DNA from: Buttiauxella sp035271705
Lineage (GTDB): Bacteria > Pseudomonadota > Gammaproteobacteria > Enterobacterales > Enterobacteriaceae
NCBI RefSeq assembly: GCF_035271705.1
Contig: NZ_DATERI010000094.1
Coordinates: 1-64,000 of the forward strand
DNA length: 64,000 bases
Direction: 5' to 3'
Positions 18,130 to 28,300 of the stretch are shown here, in pieces (positions within the stretch are counted from its first letter, which is position 1; each line of letters begins with the position of its first letter). A program made the position numbers and the translations under genes. The notes below the pieces were generated by a model. That model did not search any database. It worked only from the letters and a program-made list of their open reading frames with translations, and had not been told where the DNA came from.

Positions 18130-18153
18130 GACTCTGGCCTGCAGGCCAGAGTC
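18130..18153. repeat. Perfect hairpin between ygeW and ygeX
   Basis: GACTCTGGCC and GGCCAGAGTC flank a TGCA centre, giving a perfect 24-base palindrome 17 bases after the ygeW stop codon. No T tract follows, so it probably stabilises or attenuates the operon mRNA rather than ending it. Confidence 0.75.
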
Positions 18154-18192
18154 TCCTCCAGCAAAACGCCTTTTGCTAAATGAGGTTGGGTT

Positions 18193-19392
18193 ATGTCTGT
18201 ATTCTCATTGAAGTTAGCCATTGAACAAAACCGTTTATTTAATGGTGAAATATCCCCGCTGTTCACCAGTGAACAAACCCGTAAAGCCCGTGCTTTTCAC
18301 CAGAAAATTGCCGGTTACCAACCGACCCCGTTGTGTGAGCTCGACGCGCTTGCAAACCTGTTCGGTGTGGGCAAGATCCTGGTGAAAGATGAGTCACAAC
18401 GTTTTGGTCTGAATGCCTTCAAAATGCTGGGCGGCACCTACGCCATCGCGCAGTTATTGTGCGAAAAATACCAGATGGATATCAACGATTTCTCTTTTGA
18501 GAAAATCAAAAACACGATCAAAGAAAAAATGACCTTCGCCACGACTACCGATGGTAATCACGGTCGCGGCGTGGCCTGGGCTGCACGGCAACTGGGGCAG
18601 AATGCGGTGGTCTATATGCCGAAAGGTTCAGCACAAGAACGTGTCGATCACATTCTGAACCTCGGCGCGGAATGCATCGTCACCGATATGAATTACGACG
18701 ATACCGTTCGGATGACCATGAAAACCGCCAAAGAACGTGGCTGGGAAGTCGTACAAGATACCGCCTGGGAAGGCTACACCAAAATCCCAACCTGGATTAT
18801 GCAGGGCTATTCGACCCTGGCCGATGAAGCTGTCGAACAGATAAAACAGCTTGGCATCGAACGGCCAACCCACGTCTTTTTACAGGCCGGTGTCGGGGCG
18901 ATGGCGGGGGGTGTGCTGGGTTATCTGGCCGATGTTTATGGGCCGCAGCATCTCCACTCTGTGGTCGTTGAACCTGAACTGGCCGATTGTATTTTCCGCT
19001 CAGGCGTGAAAGGGGAGATTGTCAACGTAGGCGGCGATATGCCGACCATCATGGCAGGCCTTGCGTGTGGTGAACCTAATCCGCTCGGCTGGACAGTGCT
19101 TCGCGACTGCGCCACGCAATTTATCTCCTGCCAGGACTCGGTTGCCGCTCTTGGCATGCGCGTACTGGGTAATCCACTCGGTAATGACCCACGTATTGTT
19201 TCTGGCGAATCGGGAGCCGTCGGCCTCGGCGTGCTCGCCGCCGTTCATCACCATCCGCTGCGCGAAACATTGATGGCAAAACTGGGCCTTAACCGCGATT
19301 CCGTCGTATTGGTCATCAATACCGAAGGGGATACCGACGTGAAGCATTATCGCGAAGTGGTCTGGGAAGGTACTTACCCTACAACAGCGTGA
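18193..19392 (+). CDS. ygeX: 2,3-diaminopropionate ammonia-lyase YgeX
   Basis: A 399-residue PLP enzyme that converts 2,3-diaminopropionate to pyruvate and two ammonia. Lys77 in LNAFKMLGG is the Schiff-base lysine, and VGAMAGGVLG is the phosphate-binding loop. In E. coli the enzyme acts on both stereoisomers. Recent work on gut bacteria links this gene to anaerobic purine breakdown, in line with its position between ygeW and ygeY. Confidence 0.95.
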   Translation: MSVFSLKLAIEQNRLFNGEISPLFTSEQTRKARAFHQKIAGYQPTPLCELDALANLFGVGKILVKDESQRFGLNAFKMLGGTYAIAQLLCEKYQMDINDFSFEKIKNTIKEKMTFATTTDGNHGRGVAWAARQLGQNAVVYMPKGSAQERVDHILNLGAECIVTDMNYDDTVRMTMKTAKERGWEVVQDTAWEGYTKIPTWIMQGYSTLADEAVEQIKQLGIERPTHVFLQAGVGAMAGGVLGYLADVYGPQHLHSVVVEPELADCIFRSGVKGEIVNVGGDMPTIMAGLACGEPNPLGWTVLRDCATQFISCQDSVAALGMRVLGNPLGNDPRIVSGESGAVGLGVLAAVHHHPLRETLMAKLGLNRDSVVLVINTEGDTDVKHYREVVWEGTYPTTA

Positions 19393-19436
19393 ATCCAAGC
19401 GTTTCACTGAAGCGTTTCATTAAGGGAGTTAGAGAA

Positions 19437-20654
19437 ATGACTAAGCAGATTCCATTTGAACTGGTTTTAGAAAAAGCTGAACACTACAAAGCTGATATGA
19501 CGCGCTTCCTTCGCGACATGATTGCCATCCCAAGCGAAAGCTGCGACGAAAAACGCGTCGTGCATCGCATCAAAGAAGAGATGGAAAAAGTCGGTTTCGA
19601 TAAAATCGACATCGATCCAATGGGCAATATTCTCGGTTACATTGGCCACGGTCCGCACCTGATTGCCATGGATGCCCATATCGACACCGTTGGCGTCGGC
19701 AACATGAAAAACTGGTCATTCGATCCCTATGAGGGCATGGAAACCGAAGAGTTAATTGGTGGACGTGGCGCATCTGACCAGGAAGGTGGCATGGCCTCAA
19801 TGGTTTATGCCGGTAAAATTATCAAAGATTTGGGGTTGGAAGATCAGTACACCTTGCTGGTGACCGGCACGGTTCAGGAAGAAGACTGTGACGGGCTATG
19901 CTGGCAGTACATCATTGAACAATCAGGGATTCGTCCAGAATTCGTAGTCAGTACCGAACCCACAGACTGCCAGATTTATCGTGGGCAACGCGGGCGCATG
20001 GAAATCCGCATCGATGTCCAGGGGGTGAGTTGCCACGGTTCCGCACCAGAGCGCGGTGATAACGCCATCTTTAAAATGGGTCCAATCCTTAACGAATTAC
20101 AACAACTGGCAACCCGCCTGGGCAATGACGAGTTCCTCGGCAAAGGGACCTTAACGGTTTCTGAAATATTCTTTACCTCACCAAGCCGTTGCGCTGTAGC
20201 TGACAGTTGCACCGTCTCCATTGACCGTCGCTTGACCTGGGGTGAATCATGGGAAGGTGCGCTGGAAGAAATCCGTGCACTCGATGCGGTCAAAGCCGCC
20301 AACGCGACCGTGTCGATGTACGAATATGACCGCCCATCGTGGACCGGCCTTGTGTATCCAACAGAATGTTACTTCCCGACCTGGAAAGTGGAAGAAGACC
20401 ACATCACAGTGAAAACTCTCAGCAAAGCCTACCAGGGCCTGTTCCACAAAGATCCGGTAGTGGACAAATGGACGTTCTCAACCAATGGCGTTTCCATCAT
20501 GGGACGTCACGGTATTCCAGTCATCGGTTTTGGTCCAGGTAAAGAACCTGAAGCCCATGCGCCGAATGAAAAAACCTGGAAAGAGCACCTGGTGACTTGT
20601 GCTGCGCTGTACGCCTCGATTCCGCTGGCCTACCTGTCTGAACTGAAGAAATAA
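19437..20654 (+). CDS. ygeY: M20-family peptidase/deacylase-like hydrolase YgeY
   Basis: A 405-residue zinc-dependent hydrolase of the M20 (ArgE/DapE/carboxypeptidase G2) family. Metal-site segments AMDAHIDTVGVG and GRGASDQEGG and the catalytic glutamate segment TVQEEDCDG are present. The start at 19437 (MTKQIPFEL) is chosen for the GGGAGTTAGAGAA ribosome site and family length; an in-frame ATG at 19389 overlaps ygeX. Substrate unknown; context suggests a ureido or amino-acid intermediate of purine degradation. Confidence 0.93.
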   Translation: MTKQIPFELVLEKAEHYKADMTRFLRDMIAIPSESCDEKRVVHRIKEEMEKVGFDKIDIDPMGNILGYIGHGPHLIAMDAHIDTVGVGNMKNWSFDPYEGMETEELIGGRGASDQEGGMASMVYAGKIIKDLGLEDQYTLLVTGTVQEEDCDGLCWQYIIEQSGIRPEFVVSTEPTDCQIYRGQRGRMEIRIDVQGVSCHGSAPERGDNAIFKMGPILNELQQLATRLGNDEFLGKGTLTVSEIFFTSPSRCAVADSCTVSIDRRLTWGESWEGALEEIRALDAVKAANATVSMYEYDRPSWTGLVYPTECYFPTWKVEEDHITVKTLSKAYQGLFHKDPVVDKWTFSTNGVSIMGRHGIPVIGFGPGKEPEAHAPNEKTWKEHLVTCAALYASIPLAYLSELKK

Positions 20655-20671
20655 TTTTGACTGATGCAGTT

Positions 20672-20758
20672 GTAGGGTGGATTAGCGTTAGCGACATCCA
20701 CCTTTTGCGCCTGTTTATAAATAAAAGTGTCGGATGTCGCTACGCTAATCCGACCTAC
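20672..20758. repeat. Intergenic inverted repeat before hyuA
   Basis: GTAGGGTGGATTAGCG (from 20672) and CGCTAATCCGACCTAC (to 20758) are arms of a long hairpin, with TTAGCGACATCC and GGATGTCGCTA in the inner stems. This resembles the GTAGG-type palindromic repeats of enteric genomes. It separates ygeY from hyuA and may act on the operon mRNA. A degenerate half copy lies at 61288-61319. Confidence 0.75.
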
Positions 20759-20774
20759 GTTGAGGTTTATCATC

Positions 20775-22183
20775 ATGATCCCTGCCCCAAAACACGCCAA
20801 AAAAGTACTGATTAAAAACGGTTGTGTGGTGAATGCCACGGGCCAGGCACAACATGACGTGTTAATCGCCAACGGTCTGTTCGAACAGGTTGCTGCGGAT
20901 ATTCCCATACCTGACGATTGTGAAATCATTGATGCCTCAGGCTGCTACGTCATGCCTGGTGGGATCGACGTTCACACCCATTTTAATATTGACGTCGGAA
21001 TGGCCCGTAGCTGCGATGATTTTTTTACCGGTACCCGCGCCGCTGCGTGTGGTGGGACAACAACCATTATTGACCATATGGGATTCGGCCCAGCGGGATG
21101 TAACCTGCACCACCAATTAGAGGCATATCACGGCTATGCCCGTGATAAAGCCGTTATTGACTATAGCTTTCACGGGGTCATCCAGCACATTAATGACGCC
21201 ATCATCGATGAGATCCCCTCCATGGTCGATGAAGGGATCAGCAGTTTTAAACTCTATCTGACCTATCTCTATAAACTCAACGACAGTGATGTTTTACGCG
21301 CGTTGCAGCGGCTTAACGAGTCGGAGCGCTGACCACCGTGCACCCAGAGAATGATGCCGTTATTGCCCAACGACGCACTGATTTTCTTGCCGCAGGGCTC
21401 ACTGCCCCGATTTATCACGCCCGCAGCCGCCCACCGGAATGTGAAGCAGAAGCCATCGCGAGGATGATTAATCTGGCACGGCTTTCGGGCAATGCGCCGC
21501 TGTATATCGTCCATCTGTCCAACGGCCTCGGGCTTGACTACTTACGGCTGGCAAAAGTGCGCCATCAGCCAGTTTGGGTGGAAACCTGCCCGCAATATTT
21601 AATGCTGGATGAACGCGCGTATCTGCGCGAAGACGCGCTGAAATTTATTCTCAGCCCACCATTGCGTGACCTACGCGAACAAGACGCTTTATGGTGCGGT
21701 ATCAGCGATGGCGCAATTGATGTCGTCGCCACCGACCACTGTACATTCCCTTATCAACAACGAATCGCACTCTCAGGTGGCGATTTCAGCCATTGCCCAA
21801 ATGGGATGCCAGGGGTGGAAAACCGCTTACTGTTGCTGTTTTCCGCAGGTGTAATGAGTGGGCGTATTTCACCAGAACGCTTTGTCTCACTGACCAGCGC
21901 CATGCCGGCGAAATTGTTCGGATTGTGGCCACAAAAAGGCAGCATTGCCCCAGGTTTCGACGCCGACGTGGTGATTATCGATCCCAGAACCAGCACCTCG
22001 ATTCGCCACTGCGAACTGCATGACAACGCCGATTACAGCCCATACGAAGGCATGGTTTGCCAGGGGCAAATACGCTACACCTTGTCACGCGGCGAAACAA
22101 TTTGGAGCCAGGGGGAATTTACCGGTGTTGCGGGGCGTGGGCGTTTTATCAAACGCCAACCTTTTAACTACTCCGATGTTTAA
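20775..22183 (+). pseudogene. hyuA: D-phenylhydantoinase/dihydropyrimidinase HyuA, frameshifted
   Basis: Two adjacent frames together cover a full HyuA. The first (20775-21332, 185 residues) has the metal motif DVHTHF (His67, His69) and the carbamylated-lysine candidate Lys159 in SSFKLYLTY, then ends at NESER-stop. The second continues in the next frame with VHPENDAV and holds the remaining metal ligands (VHLSNG, VATDHC). K-12 HyuA reads HESGALTTVHPENDA at this point; adding one G near 21321-21325 (TCGGAGCG) restores NESGALTTVHPEND and a protein of about 469 residues. Neither part alone has a complete active site. Either a real loss or a sequencing error; no slippery heptamer is visible. The start at 20775 is used because earlier ATGs lie in the upstream repeat. 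Confidence 0.92.
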
Positions 22184-22210
22184 ATCTGATGTTTAAATCC
22201 GATGTTTAAA
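22172..22210. repeat. 13-bp triplication at hyuA stop codon
   Basis: Three consecutive copies of TCYGATGTTTAAA (22172, 22185, 22198) cover the end of hyuA; each includes a TAA. A second case of a 13-base tandem repeat over a stop codon in this cluster (see ygeW). Confidence 0.9.
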
Positions 22211-22364
22211 CACGCGATATTGCTCAACCAGCGTGACTTCAGAATGTAGAAATGTGAAGAGCGACGGAAATTTGCCACTACGCTGATGACGGTACTGGAG
22301 AAAGCCAAAAAGGTATCGAGGGGAAACGGGGACAGTGATTTGCCCGTAAAAGATGTTGTTTTTA

Positions 22365-22400
22365 AGGTTCCGTTCACCTTGTAAGAGATGAACGGAACCT
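22365..22400. terminator. Hairpin between hyuA and yqeB
   Basis: AGGTTCCGTTCA and TGAACGGAACCT form a perfect 12-base stem with a 12-base loop in the gap between the convergent genes. No T run follows directly on either strand. Called as a possible bidirectional terminator. The rest of 22211-22364 holds no supported gene. Confidence 0.6.
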
Positions 22401-22418
22401 CATCAACTTGAAGCGGGA

Positions 22419-24050
22419 TTAATCCACCAGTGCCGCTTCCCTGATCGGTACCTCTTTTCGCTGCGTTGGTTTTTTTGGTGATGCCATCATTGCTTCCAGC
22501 ACCGCACCGCCAATGGCACGGGCCTTATCCGACACCGTGGTAAAATCTGCCGCCAGTCCTCGTGGGTCAACATCACCAATTTTAAAACCGACAGTCACGC
22601 TCAAACCGTCATTGAGCAATCCGCGCACCATTCCATCTAAAGGGGCCCTTACCGGCGTGTCGTCAATGTAGGCCACAATATCACCCTGGCTCACCACATC
22701 ACCCAGCTTCACACAACTTCGTATTTTCCCGGCCACCTCTGCGCGCATGACCCGACGAGTGGTTTCACCATTGATATTGCCCGGTATGCCGGTATTCGCC
22801 TGCGCTTTCCCCTGGTAAATAACGCGGCCCAGGTAATGCCCTCGATTCGTTTCAATCACGGCGTCACAATCTTTGCCTGCTTCAAATCCAGGACCCAATG
22901 CGATGGTTACCGGCGCCATTCCACGGTATGTCCCTTTATTGGTTTTTGCCAGAATGGCATCCACCAGACCATCGGGCCGCAGTGCAGGCAGCAAACTCGC
23001 CTTTTCATCTGCTAATACCGGGATTATTCCCGCGCGGAGTAGTGCCGGGACTTCATCAACATCCGCAGCAAAGCGAGCTGTCACCCCTTCCACGGTCGTT
23101 TCGCCGTCAAACATTGCCTGAGCAAAAGCCACCGAACAACGGATCACCGTAGGCTTCGCCATTTCCAGCATCACCACACGGAAACCTGAATGATAGAGGC
23201 GCAATGCCACGCCGGTCGCAATATCACCCGCACCACGAATCACCACCAACTGCCCCGCTGTTTCCTGCGCATTCATTGGGCCACCGGGGGCCTGATGACG
23301 GTGCTGTACTATTTCTGCCAAAATACTAATAGCAATTTCTTGCGGTGTTTCCGCTCCAATATTAAAACCAATCGGGGCATGCAATCTCTGCAGTTCAGTT
23401 TCAGGGACACACCTGGTGCGCAATTGTTGGATGAATGTCTGGGCTTTGCGGCGGCTTGCCAACAAACCAAGATATTTCACCGGGCGATGAATAAGACAAT
23501 CCAGCGCTTCTTTATCCTGGCTATTGGTGGCAATAACGACATAGTCCTCAGGTTCAATTTGCAACGTTTCAATGGCTTCGGTGAAACTTGCCGCCTGTAA
23601 TAAACGCGTCGCCGGAGGGAAATAATCGGGATTTAGGCTATCGGCATACACATCCGCGACGTGAATATTAAAATCCAGCGTAGCCGCAGCTTTCGCAATC
23701 GCCTGGTTAACATGCCCTGCACCAATCAGAACCAGCCGCGGGTTATGACCATGAACATCGATATAAACTGTCATCGCCCCGCCACAATCGGAGCCGACAG
23801 CATCTTCACCTTTACGCGCCATACGGCCATGAAATAAACGAGGCTTACGCTCGGTAATGGCCAGCAACGACTCTTCAATCACCCTGCGCTCCATCATTCC
23901 ACCGCCAATCGTGCCCATCACGCTGCCATCGTTTCGCACCAACATTTGTGCGCAATGACGCGGTGTTGAACCCCGGCTATCCACAATCTGAGCCAGCGCA
24001 AAGGGGCTGTTTTGTTGCTCCAGTTTTGCTGCTTCTGCGAAAATCTTCAT
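22419..24050 (-). CDS. yqeB: Selenium-dependent molybdenum hydroxylase accessory protein YqeB (XdhC/CoxI family)
   Basis: A 543-residue accessory protein. The N-terminal part (DSRGSTPRHCAQMLV, GTIGGGMMERRVIE) is XdhC/CoxI-like, followed by an XdhC Rossmann domain (LVLIGAGHVNQAIAKAAATLDF). The C-terminal half (from about residue 265) is the EF2563-type region with VIRGAGDIATGVALRLYHSGF. Comparative genomics (Haft and Self) linked this family to a labile selenium cofactor of molybdenum hydroxylases. It presumably matures XdhABC and/or XdhD. Twenty-one bases from yqeC; convergent with hyuA. Confidence 0.92.
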   Translation of the reverse strand: MKIFAEAAKLEQQNSPFALAQIVDSRGSTPRHCAQMLVRNDGSVMGTIGGGMMERRVIEESLLAITERKPRLFHGRMARKGEDAVGSDCGGAMTVYIDVHGHNPRLVLIGAGHVNQAIAKAAATLDFNIHVADVYADSLNPDYFPPATRLLQAASFTEAIETLQIEPEDYVVIATNSQDKEALDCLIHRPVKYLGLLASRRKAQTFIQQLRTRCVPETELQRLHAPIGFNIGAETPQEIAISILAEIVQHRHQAPGGPMNAQETAGQLVVIRGAGDIATGVALRLYHSGFRVVMLEMAKPTVIRCSVAFAQAMFDGETTVEGVTARFAADVDEVPALLRAGIIPVLADEKASLLPALRPDGLVDAILAKTNKGTYRGMAPVTIALGPGFEAGKDCDAVIETNRGHYLGRVIYQGKAQANTGIPGNINGETTRRVMRAEVAGKIRSCVKLGDVVSQGDIVAYIDDTPVRAPLDGMVRGLLNDGLSVTVGFKIGDVDPRGLAADFTTVSDKARAIGGAVLEAMMASPKKPTQRKEVPIREAALVD

Positions 24051-24071
24051 GATTGCCTCGACAAATTTTTA

Positions 24072-24860
24072 TCAACTAACAGCGCTTTCACTGCGCTGTA
24101 AGACCTGGGTAATAGGTGGAGACTCCCGGACCGCCCCCAGCCAAATAGCATCAATATCCGTGCTGGCGAGAATGCCTGGCAGAATGCCGTTAATATTCTC
24201 ATTTTGAGAACATTGGTTAATTAGCCAGATGCGTTTGGCCTGTGACGGAGCCTGTTTAAACATGCCCTGCGGGTGGTTAATAAAGTGCTTCAGGGCATCA
24301 GTACCAAACCGCTCCCCCTGCTGCAGGCCTGTGATTGCGCTAAACAATGGCCAGCGATGTACATTCTGCGGCCCTATTGGTTGGCCGATTGTTTGCCCAC
24401 CCGTGAGGGCAATAACGAAATGACTACTTTCTGGTATGCAAGGTTCGTGCAAAGCTGGGGCTTTAAGCGGGAAACCGCGAGATCCGTCAGATTCAACCAG
24501 CAGCACATCGGCAATATTTCGTTTTGCCAGCACATCAATTTGCTGCGAAGAGAACCCCAGCACTTTGCCATTTTCTTGATTCCAGCCGGCAAAACAGGCA
24601 ACAGCGGGTGTAGGAAAAGCGGCACCCGGGAGCATATTGGGTGAACGGCAAAACAGAACGGGCATGTTTTCTTCGGGCAAGTACATCTGCGTCGTGGTGG
24701 TGACCATCACGCGTTTACCCATACCTGTGAACTCACGGGCCAGCCAGAATAAGGTACTGGTTTTCCCGCCTGCGCCCACAAGACTAATCACTGCCGTTTT
24801 CTGGCTTAATGATGTCTTCTCATCGCAAATAGAATTCAAGGGTTCAGGAACATTCACCAT
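24072..24860 (-). CDS. yqeC: Selenium-dependent molybdenum hydroxylase system protein YqeC
   Basis: A 262-residue protein with a P-loop-like N-terminal motif VISLVGAGGKTSTLFWLAREF, the mark of the YqeC family, which co-occurs with YqeB and SelD in genomes with selenium-dependent molybdenum hydroxylases. Biochemical role unproven. The ATG at 24860 (MVNVPEPL) is preferred, with a GTG at 24878 as an alternative. It is divergent from ygfK. In K-12 mocA lies between yqeC and ygfK; it is absent here. Confidence 0.9.
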   Translation of the reverse strand: MVNVPEPLNSICDEKTSLSQKTAVISLVGAGGKTSTLFWLAREFTGMGKRVMVTTTTQMYLPEENMPVLFCRSPNMLPGAAFPTPAVACFAGWNQENGKVLGFSSQQIDVLAKRNIADVLLVESDGSRGFPLKAPALHEPCIPESSHFVIALTGGQTIGQPIGPQNVHRWPLFSAITGLQQGERFGTDALKHFINHPQGMFKQAPSQAKRIWLINQCSQNENINGILPGILASTDIDAIWLGAVRESPPITQVLQRSESAVS

Positions 24861-25103
24861 CAGTATTATTCTCACCACACAATGTAAATATAATGTTCTT
24901 CAATCGTAACGAACTGGATATTTATATTTACAGAAGTTAATATTGTAATTAATTGTATATTTCAGCCACAGCCATCCTTCCAAAAGAATACCGACCACAC
25001 TGGGTGATTTCTATGACATGAAATACCAAATGGCATTATTTTTGCGACTTCTTTTAGTTTATCGATTGCGTTCAAATTGGATGTCTTATTGCTGACTCAT
25101 TTT

Positions 25104-25116
25104 TATCAAAATGATA
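25104..25116. promoter_or_regulatory. TATCA-N3-TGATA dyad upstream of ygfK
   Basis: TATCAAAATGATA is an inverted repeat nearly identical to the centre of the ygeW dyad (TATCAAAGTGATA). Located 171 bases upstream of the ygfK -24/-12 promoter, a normal enhancer distance. Proposed YgeV site. Confidence 0.65.
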
Positions 25117-25286
25117 GTTAGATTTCATTTATGAGAATTAACAACAGCGTGAGAAACAATACTTGATAGTGATGCCTATTATTGATTTTCATTCTCAAAA
25201 AGACGAGTGTGAAGCATTTCACAAAACGACACCAATATTAGAAGCAGCTCGCATTTATTATTATCAATAAGTTCAGTTAACTCCTC

Positions 25287-25302
25287 TGGCTCGATATTTG
25301 CA
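25287..25302 (+). promoter_or_regulatory. Sigma54 promoter of ygfK operon
   Basis: TGGCTCGATATTTGCA is an almost perfect match to TGGCACG-N4-TTGCW with GG-N10-GC spacing. Its end lies 73 bases before the ygfK ATG. The best -24/-12 match in the window. Confidence 0.88.
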
Positions 25303-25375
25303 CATTCAAAGACAACTATTTCCGTGGGTAAGCCACAAGCCCTATTGCCCTATAATTTGTCGCAAGGAGAGTGTC

Positions 25376-28300
25376 ATGGGAGATATTATGCGTCCGGTTC
25401 CGTTCGAAGAGCTATTGACGCGAATTTTCGATGAGTATCAGCAGAGCAATTCTATCTTTGGGATTCCGGCTCAACAGTTTTACCGTGCGAGTCCAACATC
25501 CGCATTTAATGTATTTGGTGAAACGTGTGAAACTCCCATTGGCCCAGCGGCTGGCCCTCATACTCAATTAGCACAGAACATTATCGTGTCCTGGTTAACT
25601 GGCGGTCGTTTTATCGAACTGAAAACCGTACAAATTCTTGATCGGCTCGAACTGGAAAAACCGTGTATTGATGCCGAAGACGAAGCATTTAATACCGAAT
25701 GGTCCACCGAATTTACCCTTCCCAAAGCTTACGACGAATATCTCAAAGCCTGGTTCATTCTCCATTTGCTAGAAAAGGTGTTTTCACCCAAACCTGGACA
25801 CTCGCAGAAATCATTTATCTTTAATATGAGTGTCGGATACAACCTCGAAGGCATTCGCCAGCCGCCGATGCAGCAGTTTATCCATTCAATGATGGATGCC
25901 TCAGCACATCCAGATTTCGTGCGTTATCGCAAAACCTTGCAACAGTGGCTGCAAAACGATGCCTTCATTAATCGCTTTGCTGTGCTGATAGAACATAAAC
26001 CAGAGCTGGCGGTACTGTCTGAATCCATCCCTGCCACACTGGTAAAAGGTGTGACGCTTTCGACCATGCATGGTTGCCCGCCAGATGAAATCGAAGCCAT
26101 TTGCCGTTACATGCTTGAAGAAAAAAACCTGAATACTTTCGTGAAACTCAACCCGACGTTGCTCGGTTATAAGCGCGTCAGAGAGATTCTGGATACTTGT
26201 GGTTTCGACTATATCGGCCTGAAAGAAGAGTCATTCGGCCATGACCTGAAGCTCCAGCAGGCACTGGAAATGCTGCAACGGTTAATGGCTCTGGCGAAAG
26301 AAAAACAGCTCGGTTTTGGCGTTAAGTTAACCAACACCCTGGGCACCATCAATAACAAAGGCGCATTACCTGGCGAAGAAATGTATATGTCAGGCCGTGC
26401 ACTGTTCCCGCTGTCGATAAACGTAGCGGCAGTGCTTTCCCGCGCCTTTGATGGCCTGCTGCCTATCTCCTATTCTGGCGGTGCCAGCAAATTCACCATT
26501 CGGGATATTTTTGAAACCGGTATTCGCCCTATCACTATGGCGACGGATTTGCTCAAACCTGGCGGTTACTTGCGTATGCTCGATTGCATGCGTGAGCTAG
26601 AAAAATCAAACGCCTCTTCACTGATGCATGTTGACGTTGAACGCCTTGAAGCCCTGGCAAGACGTGCCATCAGCATGGAATACACACAAAAACACTGGAA
26701 GTCAGAAGACAAGATTGATGCGGGTGGCCCGTTGCCGCTCATCGATTGCTACGTCGCACCTTGCGTCAGCGCCTGCGCCATTAAACAAGATATTCCTGAA
26801 TACATCCGCCTGATGGGCGAAGAGCGTTATACCGATGCGCTGGAAGTGATTTACCAACGCAACGCACTCCCTGCCATCACCGGCCATATCTGTGATCACC
26901 AATGCCAAAGCAACTGTACGCGTCTGGACTACGACAGCGCACTGAATATCCGCGAACTCAAAAAAGTGGCGCTGGAAAAAGGCTGGGAAGGCTACAAACA
27001 GCGCTGGCATAAACCTGCGGGTTCAGGCTCCCGCCACCCTGTTGCGGTAATCGGTGCAGGCCCTGCTGGGCTTTCGGCTGGTTACTTCCTCGCACGTGCC
27101 GGGCACCCAGTTACGGTGTTTGAACGCGAAGCCAATGCGGGCGGCGTGGTGAAAAACGTGATCCCACAGTTCCGTATTCCGGCTGAGCTTATCCGGCATG
27201 ATATTGATTTTGTCGCCGCCCATGGCGTGAAATTTGAATATAGCTGCCCGCCAGATTTGACCTTTGAACAACTACAAAATGACGGTTTCCACTATGTATT
27301 GGTCGGCACCGGGACCGATAAAAACAGCGGTGTGAAACTGGCGGGTGACAACCGCAATGTTTACAAATCTCTGCCCTTCCTGCGTGACTACAATCGCGGC
27401 GTGAAACTGAATCTCGGTAAACATGTTGCGGTCGTGGGCGCAGGCAACACGGCAATGGATTGTGCTCGTGCCGCACTTCGCGTGCCGGGTGTAACAGAGG
27501 TCACTGTCCTTTACCGCCGCACTGCCAGTGAAATGCCGGCATGGCGAGAAGAGTATGAAGAAGCGCTGCAAGATGGCGTGCAGTTTATGTTCCTGACCAA
27601 CCCAGAACACTTTGCCGAAGATGGCTCGTTAACGGTACGGAAGATGGAATTAGGTGAAGCGGATAGTTCAGGCCGTCGCCGCCCTGTGGCATCTGACAAA
27701 ACCGAAACCCTGCATTTCACTGCCTTAATTACTGCCATTGGCGAACAGCAAGATTGTGAAGCGCTGGCTGCAATGGGCGTGCCGCTTGATGAACAAGGTT
27801 GGCCAGCGGTGGCATCTGACAGTGGTGAAACCACCAAACCGGGCCTGTTCTTGATTGGTGATGTGCAAAGCGGTCCTTCTTCGATTGTGGCGGCCATCGG
27901 CACCGCACGGCGAGCGACGGATACCATTTTAGAGCGTGAAAACATTCACTCTCGCCACGGTGACAAATACTGGAACAACGTGGATCCGCAGCATGTTTAT
28001 CAACGCAAAGGCAACATCGCCGTCCAACTCGTGCATAAAAACGACCGTGACAACTTCGTGAAACAAGAGGCCGAACGCTGCCTGGAATGTAATTACATCT
28101 GCAGCAAATGCGTCGATGTTTGCCCGAACCGCGCCAATGTTTCTATTGCCGTTCCCGGCTTCCAGAACCGCTTCCAGACGCTGCACCTTGACGCGTTCTG
28201 CAATGAATGCGGCAACTGCGCCCAATTCTGCCCGTGGCAAGGCAAACCGTACAAAGACAAATTAACCATTTTCAGCTTGCCTGAAGACTTCACCAATAGC

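Larger units (their letters stand above)
24861..25375. promoter_or_regulatory. yqeC-ygfK divergent regulatory region
   Basis: A 515-base AT-rich region with no gene seen. It holds a strong sigma54 promoter for ygfK (25287-25302), one TATCA-N3-TGATA dyad (25104-25116), and a second -24/-12-like sequence TGGCATTATTTTTGCG at 25031-25046 with no obvious gene to serve. It occupies the position of mocA in K-12. Confidence 0.7.

Noticed and set aside
20727..20774. Earlier hyuA start inside the upstream inverted repeat
   Set aside because: The extra residues are encoded by the palindromic repeat and have no counterpart in K-12 HyuA; the ATG at 20775 matches the family start.
21315..21340. Programmed ribosomal frameshift in hyuA
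   Set aside because: No slippery heptamer or clear downstream structure, and K-12 and others have a single frame.
22180..22377. 65-residue minus-strand open frame between hyuA and yqeB
   Set aside because: It overlaps the tandem repeats and terminator-like hairpin, has no family resemblance and no ribosome site.
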